DNA from: Deinococcus ficus
GTDB taxonomy: Bacteria > Deinococcota > Deinococci > Deinococcales > Deinococcaceae
NCBI RefSeq assembly: GCF_003444775.1
Contig: NZ_CP021081.1
Location: forward strand, 1,104,001-1,168,000
Length of the DNA: 64,000 bases
Reading direction: 5' to 3'
The notes under the pieces were generated by a model. That model searched no databases. It saw only the letters and a program-made list of their open reading frames with translations, and had not been told where the DNA came from. Of this stretch, positions 52,911 to 62,439 are shown piece by piece. How positions within the stretch are numbered: the stretch's first letter is position 1; every line of letters starts with the position of its first letter. The translations under genes and the position numbers were made by a program.

Positions 52911-55043
52911 ATGTCGTTCGAGCTGCCCCGCGAGCCGTTCCGCGTGACGGGCGGCGTGAACAAGGTCCGCTTCCGCGCCGAATCCGGCTTCACCGTCATG
53001 ACCGCCCGCATCCGCAACCCGGAAGGCGAGGACCCGGACGCCACCGTGATCGGCGTGATGCCCCCCCTGGAAGCCGGGGACAGCTTCAGCGCCGACGTCC
53101 TGATGGAAGAACACCGCGAGTACGGCTACCAGTACCGCGTGCTGAACATGGTCCTCGAAGCCACGCCGGCCGACCTGACCGAGGCCGGCGTGGCCGCCTA
53201 CCTGGAAGCCCGGGTGGGCGGCGTGGGCAAGGTGCTCGCCGGCCGGATCGCGGGCATGTTCGGACCGGCCACCTTCGACATCCTGGAAAACGAACCGGAC
53301 CGCCTGCTGCAGGTGCCGGGCGTCACCCAGACCACCCTGCACAAGATGGCGAGCAGCTGGTCCCAGCAGGGCCTGGAACGCCGCCTGCTGGCCGGCCTGC
53401 AGGGCCTGGGCCTGAGCATCAGTCAGGCCCAGCGGGCCGTGAAGCACTTCGGGGAAGCGGCCCTGGAACGCCTCCAGGCAGACCTGTTCGCGCTGACGGA
53501 AGTGGAGGGCATCGGGTTCGTCACCGCCGACAAGCTGTGGCAGGCGCAGGGCGGCGCGCAGGACGACCCCCGGCGCCTCACGGCCGCCGCCGTGTACGCC
53601 CTGCAGCAGGCCGCGCAGCAGGGCGGGCACAGCTTCCTGCCGCGCGCCCGGGCGGAAAAGGGCGTGGCGCACTACACCCGCGTCACCGCCGGGCAGGCCC
53701 GCATGGCCGTGGACACTGCCGTGGAACTCGGGCGCCTCAGTGACGACACGCCCCCCCTCCTGAACACCGAGGACCCCCTGCACGACGGCACCCGCATCTA
53801 CCTGCCGCACGTGCTGAAAGCCGAGAAGAAACTCGCGGGCCTGATCCGCACGATGCTCGCCACGCCCCCCAGCGACGAGTGGACCGTGCCCGCCGGCGCC
53901 GCCAAGGGCCTGTCCGAGGAACAGGCGCAGGTGCTGACCATGCTCGAGGAGCACCGGCTGGTGGTTCTGACCGGCGGGCCCGGCACCGGCAAGAGCACCA
54001 CCACCCGCGCCGTCGCGGACCTCGCCGAGCGCCTGGGCCTGGAGGTCGGGCTGTGCGCGCCCACCGGCAAGGCCGCCCGCCGCCTGGGCGAGGTGACCGG
54101 CCGTACCGCCAGCACCATTCACCGCCTGCTCGGGTACGGCCCGGCCGGGTTCCGGCACAACCACCTGGAACCCGCGCCGTTCGACCTGCTGATCGTGGAC
54201 GAGGTCAGCATGTGCGGCGACGGCCTGATGCTGTCCTTCCTGGCGGCGGTGCCGCCCGGCGCACGGGTGCTGCTGGTGGGCGACACCGACCAGCTGCCGC
54301 CCGTGGACGCCGGCCTGCCCCTGCTGGCCCTGACGCAGGCGGCGCCCACGGTGCGCCTGAGCCGCGTGTACCGGCAGGCGGCCGAGAACCCCATCATCCG
54401 CGCGGCGCACGGCCTGCTGCACGGCGAGGCGCCCGCCTGGGGTGACCCCCGCCTGAACCTGATCGACACCGAACCGGACGGCGGCGCCCGCCGGGTCGCC
54501 CTGACCGTCCGGGAACTCGGCGGGCCCAGCCAGGTGCAGGTCCTCACGCCCATGCGCAAGGGCCCGCTGGGCGTGGAGATGCTCAACCACCAGCTGCAGA
54601 GCCTGTTCAACCCCGGTGAGGGCGGCGTGCGCATCGCCGACGGCGAGGCCCGCGCCGGCGACGTGGTCGTGCAGACCAAGAACGACTACACCAACGAGGT
54701 GTTCAACGGCACCCTGGGCACCGTCCTGAAGGCCGAGGGCGCCCGCCTCACCGTGGATTTCGACGGGAATATCGTGGAACTTGCCGGCGCGGAACTGTTC
54801 AACGTGCAGCTCGGCTACGCCCTGACCGTGCACCGCTCCCAGGGCAGCGAGTGGGGCACCGTGCTGGGCGTGCTGCACGAGGCGCACATGCCCATGCTGT
54901 CCCGCAACCTCGCGTACACCGCCCTGACCCGCGCCAGGGACCGCTTCTACGCCGCCGGGTCGCCCAGCGCGTGGCAGAAGGCCGCCACCCGCCAGCGCGA
55001 GGAGCGGCACACCGCCCTGCTGGAACGCATCCGCGCCCGCTAG
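52911..55043 (+). CDS. recD2: RecD2 5'-3' DNA helicase
   Basis: A 710-residue SF1B helicase of the RecD2 type that works without RecBC. An N-terminal domain with helix-hairpin-helix motifs (about 60-270: GVGGVGKVLAGRIAGM, VEGIGFVTADKL) precedes the helicase: Walker A TGGPGTGKSTT (~355), Walker B LLIVDEVSM, motif III VGDTDQLPPVD and motif V/VI GYALTVHRSQGSEW, YTALTRARD. Start at ATG 52911, since TATGCT lies 7 bases before it and overlaps the alternative ATG at 52899. In Deinococcus RecD2 contributes to damage tolerance. Confidence 0.97.
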   Translation: MSFELPREPFRVTGGVNKVRFRAESGFTVMTARIRNPEGEDPDATVIGVMPPLEAGDSFSADVLMEEHREYGYQYRVLNMVLEATPADLTEAGVAAYLEARVGGVGKVLAGRIAGMFGPATFDILENEPDRLLQVPGVTQTTLHKMASSWSQQGLERRLLAGLQGLGLSISQAQRAVKHFGEAALERLQADLFALTEVEGIGFVTADKLWQAQGGAQDDPRRLTAAAVYALQQAAQQGGHSFLPRARAEKGVAHYTRVTAGQARMAVDTAVELGRLSDDTPPLLNTEDPLHDGTRIYLPHVLKAEKKLAGLIRTMLATPPSDEWTVPAGAAKGLSEEQAQVLTMLEEHRLVVLTGGPGTGKSTTTRAVADLAERLGLEVGLCAPTGKAARRLGEVTGRTASTIHRLLGYGPAGFRHNHLEPAPFDLLIVDEVSMCGDGLMLSFLAAVPPGARVLLVGDTDQLPPVDAGLPLLALTQAAPTVRLSRVYRQAAENPIIRAAHGLLHGEAPAWGDPRLNLIDTEPDGGARRVALTVRELGGPSQVQVLTPMRKGPLGVEMLNHQLQSLFNPGEGGVRIADGEARAGDVVVQTKNDYTNEVFNGTLGTVLKAEGARLTVDFDGNIVELAGAELFNVQLGYALTVHRSQGSEWGTVLGVLHEAHMPMLSRNLAYTALTRARDRFYAAGSPSAWQKAATRQREERHTALLERIRAR

Positions 55044-55051
55044 GCCGCGGC

Positions 55052-55717
55052 CTAACGGTTGAAGAACAGCGGAGCCGCGTTGATGAACTGCACCGCCGCC
55101 GCCGGCAACAGGGGCAGCAGCGCCCCCGCCAGAGCCCGGCCCACCGAGCCGGTCAGCGTGCGGAACGCCACGAAGGCCAGCGCCGCCTGCGCCACCGTGC
55201 CCAGCACCGCCACCGCCGTGTACAGCGTGGCGGCCGCGCCCCCGGCCAGCACGTGCAGCGCCGCCCGTTCCACGCCGGCCTCGGGTATGCCGGACGGGAC
55301 CACGGGTGCCGGGGTCAGCACGGCCAGGACCGCCACCAGCAGGTACAGCGGGATCGTCAGCGTGTGCGTCGCGGCGTACACCTCGGCCGGGCGGCCCTCC
55401 CGGCGGGTGGCGACGTACCCCAGGCCCCACTGGATCAGGTACGCGAACAGTCCCAGGAACACCCCGCCCATCACGTTCGTGAGGTGCGTGGAGAAGGTGA
55501 ACGAGCCCGGCGCCGCCAGATTCACGGCCGGGCGCACCAGCAGCGCGTACGCCACCCCGGACAGCAGCGCGGCCACGCCCGGCGCCGCCAGGTACCGCGT
55601 GAGCGCGGGTTCGGTCGGGGCCAGGGCGCGGGCGAACGCGGCGGGCCGCCAGGTGATCTCGGCGGGCAGGGGAGCCTCGGCAGGACGGGGGGCGGGTGGG
55701 GGAGAGCGGCGGGCCAT
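55052..55717 (-). CDS. YIP1-family membrane protein
   Basis: A 221-residue protein: Pro/Arg-rich cytosolic N-terminus (~35 residues), then five transmembrane helices (about 52-72, 85-110, 125-145, 155-180, 190-215) with a YIP1/DUF1282-like pattern. Function unknown. ATG 55717; TACAGT 7 bases upstream lies within the end of the DUF1232 gene, suggesting a separate leaderless transcript. Convergent with recD2 (8-base gap). Confidence 0.78.
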   Translation of the reverse strand: MARRSPPPAPRPAEAPLPAEITWRPAAFARALAPTEPALTRYLAAPGVAALLSGVAYALLVRPAVNLAAPGSFTFSTHLTNVMGGVFLGLFAYLIQWGLGYVATRREGRPAEVYAATHTLTIPLYLLVAVLAVLTPAPVVPSGIPEAGVERAALHVLAGGAAATLYTAVAVLGTVAQAALAFVAFRTLTGSVGRALAGALLPLLPAAAVQFINAAPLFFNR

Positions 55718-55722
55718 CGGCG

Positions 55723-56151
55723 TCACTGTACGCTGTCCCGCGCCGCCCACCACCCCGCCACGCCCGGCCCCAGCCAGCGCCACAGCAGCAGAAGCAGCAG
55801 GGCGTACACGGCGAGCATCAGCGCCAGCCCCCAGCCGCTGCGCGCCAGCTTCCGCGGATGCCGCGCCGCTTCCGCTCGGGCGTCGGCCAGCACCGCCGGC
55901 GGAACCAGCCGCAGCGCCAGCCACAGGCCCGCCGGCACCAGCAAAAGGTCGTCCAGGTAGCCCAGCACCGGAATGAAATCCGGAATCAGGTCAATGGGGC
56001 TCAGGGCGTACGCCAGGACCAGCAGCGCCACCGCCCGCGCCGGCCACGGCGTGCGGGCGTCGCGCGCCGCGTGGCTCAGCGCGAGCAGTTCGGCCTTGAG
56101 GTGCCGGGCCGCACGCCTGAGCCGGTCCAGCAGCCCCGGCCGGCCGCTCAA
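55723..56151 (-). CDS. DUF1232 (YkvA-like) membrane protein
   Basis: A 142-residue protein with the DUF1232 signature [20 protein letters not shown] embedded in a hydrophobic stretch (about 35-80) and a C-terminal helix (about 105-125). Function unknown. The best start is TTG at 56151, which overlaps the CPBP protease stop as TTGA, so translation is probably coupled; no ATG or GTG fits better. Confidence 0.8.
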   Translation of the reverse strand: MSGRPGLLDRLRRAARHLKAELLALSHAARDARTPWPARAVALLVLAYALSPIDLIPDFIPVLGYLDDLLLVPAGLWLALRLVPPAVLADARAEAARHPRKLARSGWGLALMLAVYALLLLLLWRWLGPGVAGWWAARDSVQ

Positions 56152-57143
56152 GGCAGCGCGCCCTGCAGGTCCGTGACGGCCAGCCGCACCGCCGGGAACG
56201 AGTACAGCACCGCCAGCACCCCGAACAGCACGATCACGGCGTATGCGCCGCTCAGCCACGGGCCGGGGCGGGCGCCCACGGTCGTGTCGGCGCGGGGTTG
56301 CAGCCACAGGTGCAGCACCAGCAGGACCACGCTCCCGAACCCCAGGGCGCCCAGCATCAGCGGCGTGCGCAGCGCCGGGTTCTGGAGCAGCTCCGTGGCC
56401 TGCGACGGATCGGCCAGCGACCCGGCCAGGTCGCCGTTGCGGCTCAGCCACGCGCCCAGGCCCACCGCCAGCGTGTTGTTCAGCGCGTGCAGGATCACGG
56501 CGTTCCAGAGGCTGCCGGTGTGCTGCACCACCCGCGCCAGCACGTACGCCAGCGGCACGATGCCTGCAATGGCGGCCGGCACGCCGTGCGCCACCGAGAA
56601 CGCCACCGTGCTCGTCACGGCCGCCAGCCCGAATCCGCGGGCGTGTTCGTGCCCGCGCATCATCAGGCCGCGGAAGGCGATCTCCTCCAGCAGGGGAATC
56701 AGCAGGCCCGCCGAGAGCAGCAGCAGCCACAGGTCCGGGCCGCTGCTCAGGAACTGCGGCACGCTGTCCGCCGCGTCCGGGAACAGCGTCACGTACGCCA
56801 GCACGAACGCCCGCGAGGCCAGGAACGCCAGCACGAACGCGCCCAGCGCCACGCCCCAGTCCGGACGGGTGCGCCAGCGGACATCCTGCAGCAGGGCGTT
56901 CACCGCCGGGCGGAACAGCAGCACCGCCACCAGAATGTTCACGATCACCGACCCCAGCAGCGCCGCGCCGAGCGGCACGCCCTGCCGCGCCAGCACCGCC
57001 GCCACGACGTTCTGCACGACCAGCAGCGTCAGGGCGGCGCGGTTGCCGTCCAGGGCGCGGATCAGCGGGCGGGCCGGCACGGCGGGAACGGGAGAGGCCC
57101 GGTCCTCGGGCCACAGGGGAGAAGCGGGGTCCGGCGCGGTCAT
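56148..57143 (-). CDS. CPBP family intramembrane metalloprotease
   Basis: A 331-residue polytopic protein with about eight helices. The Abi/CPBP motifs are [12 protein letters not shown] (EExxxR), [11 protein letters not shown] and [11 protein letters not shown], so Glu, His and Asn/His catalytic or metal positions are present. Relatives process prenylated proteins or peptides; the substrate here is unknown. ATG 57143 with TAGGCT 6 bases upstream (leaderless). The DUF1232 gene overlaps its stop. Confidence 0.92.
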   Translation of the reverse strand: MTAPDPASPLWPEDRASPVPAVPARPLIRALDGNRAALTLLVVQNVVAAVLARQGVPLGAALLGSVIVNILVAVLLFRPAVNALLQDVRWRTRPDWGVALGAFVLAFLASRAFVLAYVTLFPDAADSVPQFLSSGPDLWLLLLSAGLLIPLLEEIAFRGLMMRGHEHARGFGLAAVTSTVAFSVAHGVPAAIAGIVPLAYVLARVVQHTGSLWNAVILHALNNTLAVGLGAWLSRNGDLAGSLADPSQATELLQNPALRTPLMLGALGFGSVVLLVLHLWLQPRADTTVGARPGPWLSGAYAVIVLFGVLAVLYSFPAVRLAVTDLQGALP

Positions 57144-57172
57144 GCCCGCAGCCTACCCCGGCCCGCCCGCGC

Positions 57173-58207
57173 TCAGGCGGTCAGGACGCCGATGGCCCCT
57201 TCCAGCGCCTCGTCGCTCACCTGGTGGTGCAGCACGAAACGCACGCTGCCCGGCCCCAGCGCGCTGGCGCGCACGCCGCGCGCGTCCCATTCCTCCACCC
57301 TCTGCTGGGCGTCCGGGAGGTCCACGTAGATGATGTTCGTCTGCACCGCCGCGAGGTCCACGCGGTACCCGGCGTCCACCAGCGCCCCGGCCAGCTGCCG
57401 GGTGCGGCGGTGGTCGTCGTTCAGGCGGGCCGGGCCGTCCCGCAGGGCCACCAGGGCCGCGGCGGCCAGCACGCCGGCCTGCCGCATCCCGCCGCCCAGC
57501 ATCTTGCGGTAGCGGTGCGCCTGCTTCATCGCCTCGCGGCTGCCGGTCAGGACGCTGCCCACCGGGGCGCCCAGGCCCTTGCTGAGGCACACGCTGACCG
57601 TGTGGAAGTGCCGGGTGATCTCGTGCAGCGGCACGTCCAGCGCCGCGGCGGCGTTGAACACCCGCGCCCCGTCCAGGTGCAGCGGCAGGCCCTCATCGTC
57701 CGCGACCGCGCGGATCTGCGCGAGCACGTCCAGCGGGATCACGGTGCCGCCGGCCTTGTTGTGCGTGTTCTCCAGGCTGATCAGGCCCGTCGGGGACTGG
57801 TGCACGCTGCGGCGCACCGCGGCGCGCACCTGAGCCGGGTCCGGCACGCCCAGCGGCGCCGGCACGAAGCGCGGCACCACGCCGCTGAAGGCCGCCATCA
57901 TGCCCAGCTCCCACTCGTAGATGTGCGAGCCCTCGGCGCACACGACCTCCTCGCCCCGGCGGGTGTGCACGGCGATGGCGACCTGGTTGGTCATGCTGCC
58001 GGACGGCATGAACAGCCCCGCCTCGTGACCCGTCAGGCGGGCCACCTCGGCCTGCAGGGCGTTCACGGTCGGGTCCTCGCCGTACACGTCGTCGCCGACC
58101 TCGGCGCGGGCCATCGCTTCCCGCATCTCGGGGGTGGGGGTGGTCACGGTATCGGAACGGAAATCGGCAATCACTTTTCGGCGGGCAGCGGTGTCCGGCA
58201 GGGTCAT
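57173..58207 (-). CDS. ltaE: Low-specificity L-threonine aldolase
   Basis: A 344-residue PLP enzyme cleaving threonine to glycine and acetaldehyde. Signature regions: [30 protein letters not shown], the PLP-lysine in [13 protein letters not shown], and [12 protein letters not shown]. Length is normal. ATG 58207 with TAGCCT 6 bases upstream (leaderless); the box overlaps the stop codon of the DUF1990-like gene. Confidence 0.95.
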   Translation of the reverse strand: MTLPDTAARRKVIADFRSDTVTTPTPEMREAMARAEVGDDVYGEDPTVNALQAEVARLTGHEAGLFMPSGSMTNQVAIAVHTRRGEEVVCAEGSHIYEWELGMMAAFSGVVPRFVPAPLGVPDPAQVRAAVRRSVHQSPTGLISLENTHNKAGGTVIPLDVLAQIRAVADDEGLPLHLDGARVFNAAAALDVPLHEITRHFHTVSVCLSKGLGAPVGSVLTGSREAMKQAHRYRKMLGGGMRQAGVLAAAALVALRDGPARLNDDHRRTRQLAGALVDAGYRVDLAAVQTNIIYVDLPDAQQRVEEWDARGVRASALGPGSVRFVLHHQVSDEALEGAIGVLTA

Positions 58208-58216
58208 GCCCCGAGG

Positions 58217-59068
58217 CTACGACGTTCCGGACCCCGGGGAGGGTTTCCCGGTAACCTTTTCCGCTTCCGGCAGCGGGGGGGTATCCGTGCCGGCGTCCTT
58301 GGCCTGCTGTACCTCGCCGGCCTGCTGCTGCACCTTCTCCACCACCCCTTCCGGCACGTTCGCGCCGGGCACGGCGACCCGCGTGGGGTTCTCTTCCAGC
58401 GGCCGGGTCGCGCCGCTGATCAGCATGCGCGCCACCTGCTCCCGGATGCGGCGCATGGACGCGTACGCGAAGATGCGCTGCAGCGCCCGCCCGAAAATCC
58501 GGAACCCCAGGCGGTACAGCGGATTCCGGATGAAGTCCCGCTGCGACACGGCGTGAATGCGGAACATCACCCGCCCCGTGCTCAGGTGCTTGTGCACGCT
58601 GAAGTCGATCTGGCCCTTCTCGAAATGCCCTTCCAGCGTGCGGTACCCATACCCCCACACCTGCTCCTGCCCGCCGTCCGGGAGGAGCCGCGTCTCGTCG
58701 ATCACGTTCACCACCCGCGCCCCGAACCAGAAGGTCAGAAACAGGAAGCGGCCCCGCAGCAGCATCACGCGCTCTTCCAGCGGCGTGTCCGGCACGAAGA
58801 TCCCGCTGATCAGCCACGGCGGCGGGAAACTGTAGTTGCGCAGCACCTGCGTGGCCGCCCGGAAGGCCCCGTGCGGCTCCGCGAACCCCGGCGCCTCACC
58901 CGGCAGTTCCGTCTCGTAGTCGTCGATGCGCCAGCCGTTCCCGGCGTTGTACTCGCTGATGCGCGTCTCGTCGAAGTTCGCCTTCGCCTTCGCGAAGGCC
59001 TCCAGCCGGGCCTTCTGCACCTCGTACAGCGGCGGGCGGCCCGGCCCGCGCACGCGGGGCGCCGTCAC
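58217..59068 (-). CDS. DUF1990-like protein 1
   Basis: A 283-residue protein. The C-terminal half matches the DUF1990 pattern ([17 protein letters not shown], then [13 protein letters not shown]), thought to be a START-like lipid/hydrophobic-ligand fold; a charged Gln/Glu/Pro-rich tail follows. No signal peptide. GTG start overlapping the upstream gene by 4 bases (GTGA). Function unknown. Confidence 0.75.
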   Translation of the reverse strand: MTAPRVRGPGRPPLYEVQKARLEAFAKAKANFDETRISEYNAGNGWRIDDYETELPGEAPGFAEPHGAFRAATQVLRNYSFPPPWLISGIFVPDTPLEERVMLLRGRFLFLTFWFGARVVNVIDETRLLPDGGQEQVWGYGYRTLEGHFEKGQIDFSVHKHLSTGRVMFRIHAVSQRDFIRNPLYRLGFRIFGRALQRIFAYASMRRIREQVARMLISGATRPLEENPTRVAVPGANVPEGVVEKVQQQAGEVQQAKDAGTDTPPLPEAEKVTGKPSPGSGTS

Positions 59069-59709
59069 ACGTCCCCGGTGGTGCGCGGGTGCGCCGCGTC
59101 CACGCCGCTGTGGTCCTCGCGCACGGCGGCCTCGGGGTCCGGCACGTCCTGGTAATCGTCCTCGGTGATCGTCCGGACCTGCACGTCCCCGAACTTCTCC
59201 CCGCCGCTGCGCTCGGCGACCCGCTCGCAGAAGGTCCGCCACGTCACCTCCTGCATGCGCTTGCCCACGCCCAGCGTGTCGTACGCGAACGCCACCAGCC
59301 CGTCCCGGGAGCGGGCATGCGAGCGGATCTCGAAATGCAGGGCGTCCGGCAGCTGCTCGTGGGGCGTCAGCGAGAACCGGATACGGCCCGCCTCCGGGTG
59401 GTCCTCCAGCGTCACCAGCTCGAAGGCCAGCGGCTCCACCTCCACCACCCGCACCTCGCCGTTCCAGGGGCCCAGGATGCGGATGTGGAACTCGTCGCCC
59501 TTGCGCAGCCGGTCCGGCTGCCCGCAGGTCTTTTCGAAGTCCGCCAGCAGGTCCGGGGCGTAGTCGTGCAGGTTCAGCTGAATGTCCTCCATGAGTTCTT
59601 CCGCCGTTTTCGTGGGCTGGCAGATCTCCACCCAGTACCGGCGCTCCAGCAGGGCGCCACTTCCCTCGGCGGACTTCTGCACCGCCTTGCTCTCCGCAGG
59701 GTTGCTCAT
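59065..59709 (-). CDS. DUF1990-like protein 2
   Basis: A 214-residue protein. Its middle (about 70-160: KGDEFHIRILGPWNGEVRVVEV, LPDALHFEIRSHAR) resembles the following DUF1990-like protein and the same START-like fold. Acidic C-terminus with DDYQDVPDPEAA. Start at ATG 59709; a weak GACACT box lies 6 bases upstream. Coupled to the next gene by a 4-base overlap, so the two may form a complex. Confidence 0.7.
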   Translation of the reverse strand: MSNPAESKAVQKSAEGSGALLERRYWVEICQPTKTAEELMEDIQLNLHDYAPDLLADFEKTCGQPDRLRKGDEFHIRILGPWNGEVRVVEVEPLAFELVTLEDHPEAGRIRFSLTPHEQLPDALHFEIRSHARSRDGLVAFAYDTLGVGKRMQEVTWRTFCERVAERSGGEKFGDVQVRTITEDDYQDVPDPEAAVREDHSGVDAAHPRTTGDV

Positions 59710-59846
59710 GAGCCCAGTGTCTGCCCGGCCCGACCGCGGCGGGTGGGGCGGACTTGAGACGTTGTTCAGACGCCCGGCGCGGGACTGGCGGCCGTTCCTG
59801 AGGCGCCGGTCATCCGGCCGCGCCCCTCGTGCGCCAGACTGCCGGC

Positions 59847-60245
59847 ATGACCTCACCCCGCGCCGTCCGCCAGGAGGCCACGGGACCCCCGTGGCCGGTC
59901 CTGGCCCTGTCGGCCCTGTTCGCGTTCACGGGCGTGATGCACTTCGTGAAGCCCGCCCTGTTCGACGCCCTGGTGCCCGGCTGGGTGCCGCTTCCGGCCC
60001 GCACCGCCGGCCTGCTGGCCGGCGCCGCGGAACTGGCGGGCGCGGCCGGACTGCTGCCCCCCGCCACGCGCCCGGCCGCGCGGGTGGGGCTGCTCGCGCT
60101 GCTGGTGGCGGTGTTTCCGGGGAACCTGCACATGGCCCTGAACGCCGCGCAGTTCCCGGTGCCCGCCTGGGTCGCCTGGGCGCGCCTGCCGCTGCAACCG
60201 CTGCTGATGTGGGTGGTCTGGCGCGCCGGAAGGACTCGCCCCTGA
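59847..60245 (+). CDS. DoxX-like small membrane protein
   Basis: A 132-residue protein with four helices and the DoxX features TGVMHFVKPALFDALVPGWVP and NLHMALNAAQFPVP. DoxX-family members are quinone-linked or unknown membrane proteins. ATG 59847 with a CAGACT box 6 bases upstream. Convergent with the small secreted-protein gene. Confidence 0.82.
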   Translation: MTSPRAVRQEATGPPWPVLALSALFAFTGVMHFVKPALFDALVPGWVPLPARTAGLLAGAAELAGAAGLLPPATRPAARVGLLALLVAVFPGNLHMALNAAQFPVPAWVAWARLPLQPLLMWVVWRAGRTRP

Positions 60246-60262
60246 GGCCGGCCGGGCGGGCG

Positions 60263-60673
60263 TTACAGGGGCTGGGCGGGCGGGGCGGCCCGCAGCCGGC
60301 AGCCGAACTCATACACGCCGTCCGCTCGGCGCTCCGTCCGCGTGAACGCGCCGTCCGACACGGCGTGCGCCTCCCGCACGAAATCCGTGAACAGCGTGAA
60401 GCCCGCCCCCTGCGCGGCGGCCAGCGTCTCGTTGACATCGACCAGCGCGCGGATCGCCTGAGCAAACGCCGCTTCACCGGGGTCGCCAGGGGTGCGTTCG
60501 GCCGTCACCTGCGCCACGCCCCCGACGCTCTCGCAGGGCCGCCCGGTCATCGCCAGGGCGTGGCGATTCACCTCGGCCCGCAGGGCCGGCGTCACGGGTA
60601 CCGGCTGGGTGCCCGCCAGCGCCGGGCCGGCCAGCAGGGCGACCAGCAATGCGGAGCGCCTGGCCCCCCTCAC
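60263..60673 (-). CDS. Small exported protein, unknown
   Basis: A 136-residue protein with a signal peptide (1-21, ending ALA-G), two Cys that could pair (near residues 49 and 126) and no recognised family. GTG start overlapping the histidine phosphatase stop by 4 bases (GTGA), so co-translated with it. Confidence 0.65.
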   Translation of the reverse strand: MRGARRSALLVALLAGPALAGTQPVPVTPALRAEVNRHALAMTGRPCESVGGVAQVTAERTPGDPGEAAFAQAIRALVDVNETLAAAQGAGFTLFTDFVREAHAVSDGAFTRTERRADGVYEFGCRLRAAPPAQPL

Positions 60674-61362
60674 GCGCCGGCCCCCACAGGCTCGGGAGAG
60701 AGGTGATCCGTCAGGGCCAGGCTGGAGCCCACCACCCGCAGGCCGTCCAGCGTGAGGACGCTGTACGCCGTGTTGCCGTGCAGGGTGGTGCCCGCCGCGA
60801 AGGCCCGGGCGTAGTCCAGGCCCAGCAACCGGCACAGCAGGCCCGTGATCGCGATGCCGTGCGATACGAGCACCAGCGTCTCCCCGGGCGCCGGCGCGAG
60901 GGCCGCGAGCACGCCGTGCACCCGGTCGGTCACCTCGCCGGGCGTCTCCCCGCCGGGCGCGGCGCACGCCGGGTCGCCCCCCCAGAAGCGGGCGTGCCGG
61001 TCCGGGTCGGCCGCCTGGATGTCGTCCAGCCGCTGGCCCTCCCAGTCGCCCATGCGGATCTCGCGCAGCGCCCCATGCAGCGTGACCGCGCCGCCCAGCA
61101 CGGCTTGCAGCGCGCCGGCGGTCTGCGCGGCGCGCCTCAGGTCACTGCTGTGAAGGCGGGGCGCGCGCACGCCCCGGGCGTGCAGGTGGGCGGCCAGTTG
61201 CCGGGCCTGCGTCAGGCCCACCTCGTCCAGCGGCGTGTCGCTGTGCCCCTGCAGGCGCCGGCCGGCGTTGTGGGCGGTCTGCCCGTGGCGCACCACGATC
61301 AGGCGGGAGTGGGCGCGGCCGGCCTGGGGCCAGGGCGTGCGGTCGGGGGCGGGATGGGTCAT
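60670..61362 (-). CDS. Histidine phosphatase family protein (GpmB/CobC-like)
   Basis: A 230-residue phosphatase with the full motif LIVVRHGQTAHN, a phosphate-site Arg in SSDLRRAAQTA, the EIRMGDWEGQ acid loop and VLVSHGIAITGL. Metabolite phosphatase, alpha-ribazole phosphatase or phosphoglycerate mutase are possibilities. A minus-strand -10 TAGTTT shares bases with the -10 of the divergent membrane-protein gene; their start codons are 20 bases apart. Confidence 0.92.
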   Translation of the reverse strand: MTHPAPDRTPWPQAGRAHSRLIVVRHGQTAHNAGRRLQGHSDTPLDEVGLTQARQLAAHLHARGVRAPRLHSSDLRRAAQTAGALQAVLGGAVTLHGALREIRMGDWEGQRLDDIQAADPDRHARFWGGDPACAAPGGETPGEVTDRVHGVLAALAPAPGETLVLVSHGIAITGLLCRLLGLDYARAFAAGTTLHGNTAYSVLTLDGLRVVGSSLALTDHLSPEPVGAGA

Positions 61363-61371
61363 GAACCCCCC

Positions 61372-61378
61372 TAAACTA
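61372..61378. promoter_or_regulatory. Bidirectional promoter with overlapping -10 boxes
   Basis: TAAACT (61372-61377, plus) lies 5 bases before the ATG at 61383, while its complement TAGTTT (61378-61373, minus) lies 10 bases before the ATG at 61362. The two hexamers are the same bases shifted by one. Confidence 0.65.
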
Positions 61379-61382
61379 CGGC

Positions 61383-62432
61383 ATGACCACCACCACGCCC
61401 GCCGCCCCGCCGGCCGCGCCGGCCCTGCCCCGCGTGTACCGCGCCTCCACGCGGCAGAACCTCGTCACCATGCTGCTCGGCTGGTGGCTGCTGGTGGGCC
61501 TGTTCGTGGACGGCTGGGCGCACAACACCTACGGCGAGTCGTTGGAGACCTTCTTCACGCCGTGGCACGCGGTCTTCTACAGCGGGTTCCTGGCGGTCGC
61601 GGCGTGGTGCCTGCTGCTCGCCCGGCGCGGCTGGCAGGCGGGCCGGCGGGGCCTGGCGGCCTTCCCGGACGGGTACGGGCTCGCGGCGCTGGGCGTGCCG
61701 GTGTTCGCGCTGGGCGGCCTGGGGGACATGCTCTGGCACGTCACGTTCGGGATCGAGGTGGGCATCGAGGCGCTGCTGTCCCCCACGCACCTGCTGCTGT
61801 TCTCGGGCGGCGTGATGCTGGTGGGCACGCCCCTGAACGCCGCGTGGCGCACCCCGGCCGGCCGGCAGGCCCCGGCTGCCGTGCGCTGGACGGCCGCGCT
61901 GTCCGCCGCGTCGCTGCTGTCGGTCACGGCGTTCATGCACATGTACATGTGGGGTCTGCTGATCGTCCCGCAGGGCCTGGGCTGGGTGCAGACCCGCGGG
62001 GAACTCAGTGCCGTGCTGCTCACCGCACTGATCCTCGCAGGGCCCGTGCTGCTCACGCTGCGCCGCTTCGACCTGCCGTTCGGGGCGGTCACGCTGATGT
62101 ACGGCCTGGCGAACCTGGGCATGGCGGTCATGCTCTCGCCCGGCGACTTCCGGGTGCCGCTGCTGGCCCTGCTGACCGGTCTCCTCGCGGACGTGCTGGC
62201 CGCCCTGCTGCGCCCCGCCCCGGGCCGCGTGTGGGCCTGGCGCCTGTTCGCGTTCCTGCTGCCGCTGGCCGTGTGGGTGCCGTACCTGGGCGGCGTGGTC
62301 CGGCTGGGCCTGAGCAACCTCAGCCTGGAACTGTGGCTGGGCGTGGCGGTCATGAGCGGCCTGGGGGGCGTGGCCCTGAGCGTCCTTCTGGTGCCGCCCG
62401 CCGTGCCCGCCGGGGTGGACGCCGACACCTGA
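61383..62432 (+). CDS. Histidine-rich polytopic membrane protein
   Basis: A 349-residue protein with about nine transmembrane helices. Several His/Trp/Asp lie at helix ends: FVDGWAHNTY, FFTPWHAVFYSG, GDMLWHVTFGIE, LSPTHLLLF and FMHMYMW. This pattern suggests metal or heme coordination within the membrane, but I recognise no family. TAAACT sits 5 bases before the ATG (leaderless). Convergent with the DUF305 gene 7 bases away. Confidence 0.7.
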   Translation: MTTTTPAAPPAAPALPRVYRASTRQNLVTMLLGWWLLVGLFVDGWAHNTYGESLETFFTPWHAVFYSGFLAVAAWCLLLARRGWQAGRRGLAAFPDGYGLAALGVPVFALGGLGDMLWHVTFGIEVGIEALLSPTHLLLFSGGVMLVGTPLNAAWRTPAGRQAPAAVRWTAALSAASLLSVTAFMHMYMWGLLIVPQGLGWVQTRGELSAVLLTALILAGPVLLTLRRFDLPFGAVTLMYGLANLGMAVMLSPGDFRVPLLALLTGLLADVLAALLRPAPGRVWAWRLFAFLLPLAVWVPYLGGVVRLGLSNLSLELWLGVAVMSGLGGVALSVLLVPPAVPAGVDADT

Positions 62433-62439
62433 GCCCGGA

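Noticed and set aside
51154..52911. Radiation/desiccation response motif near sbcD and recD2
   Set aside because: I looked for the ~17-base palindrome bound by DdrO upstream of sbcD, recD2, polA and recJ and saw no convincing match; a TTATGCATG string near 52457 lacks the second half.
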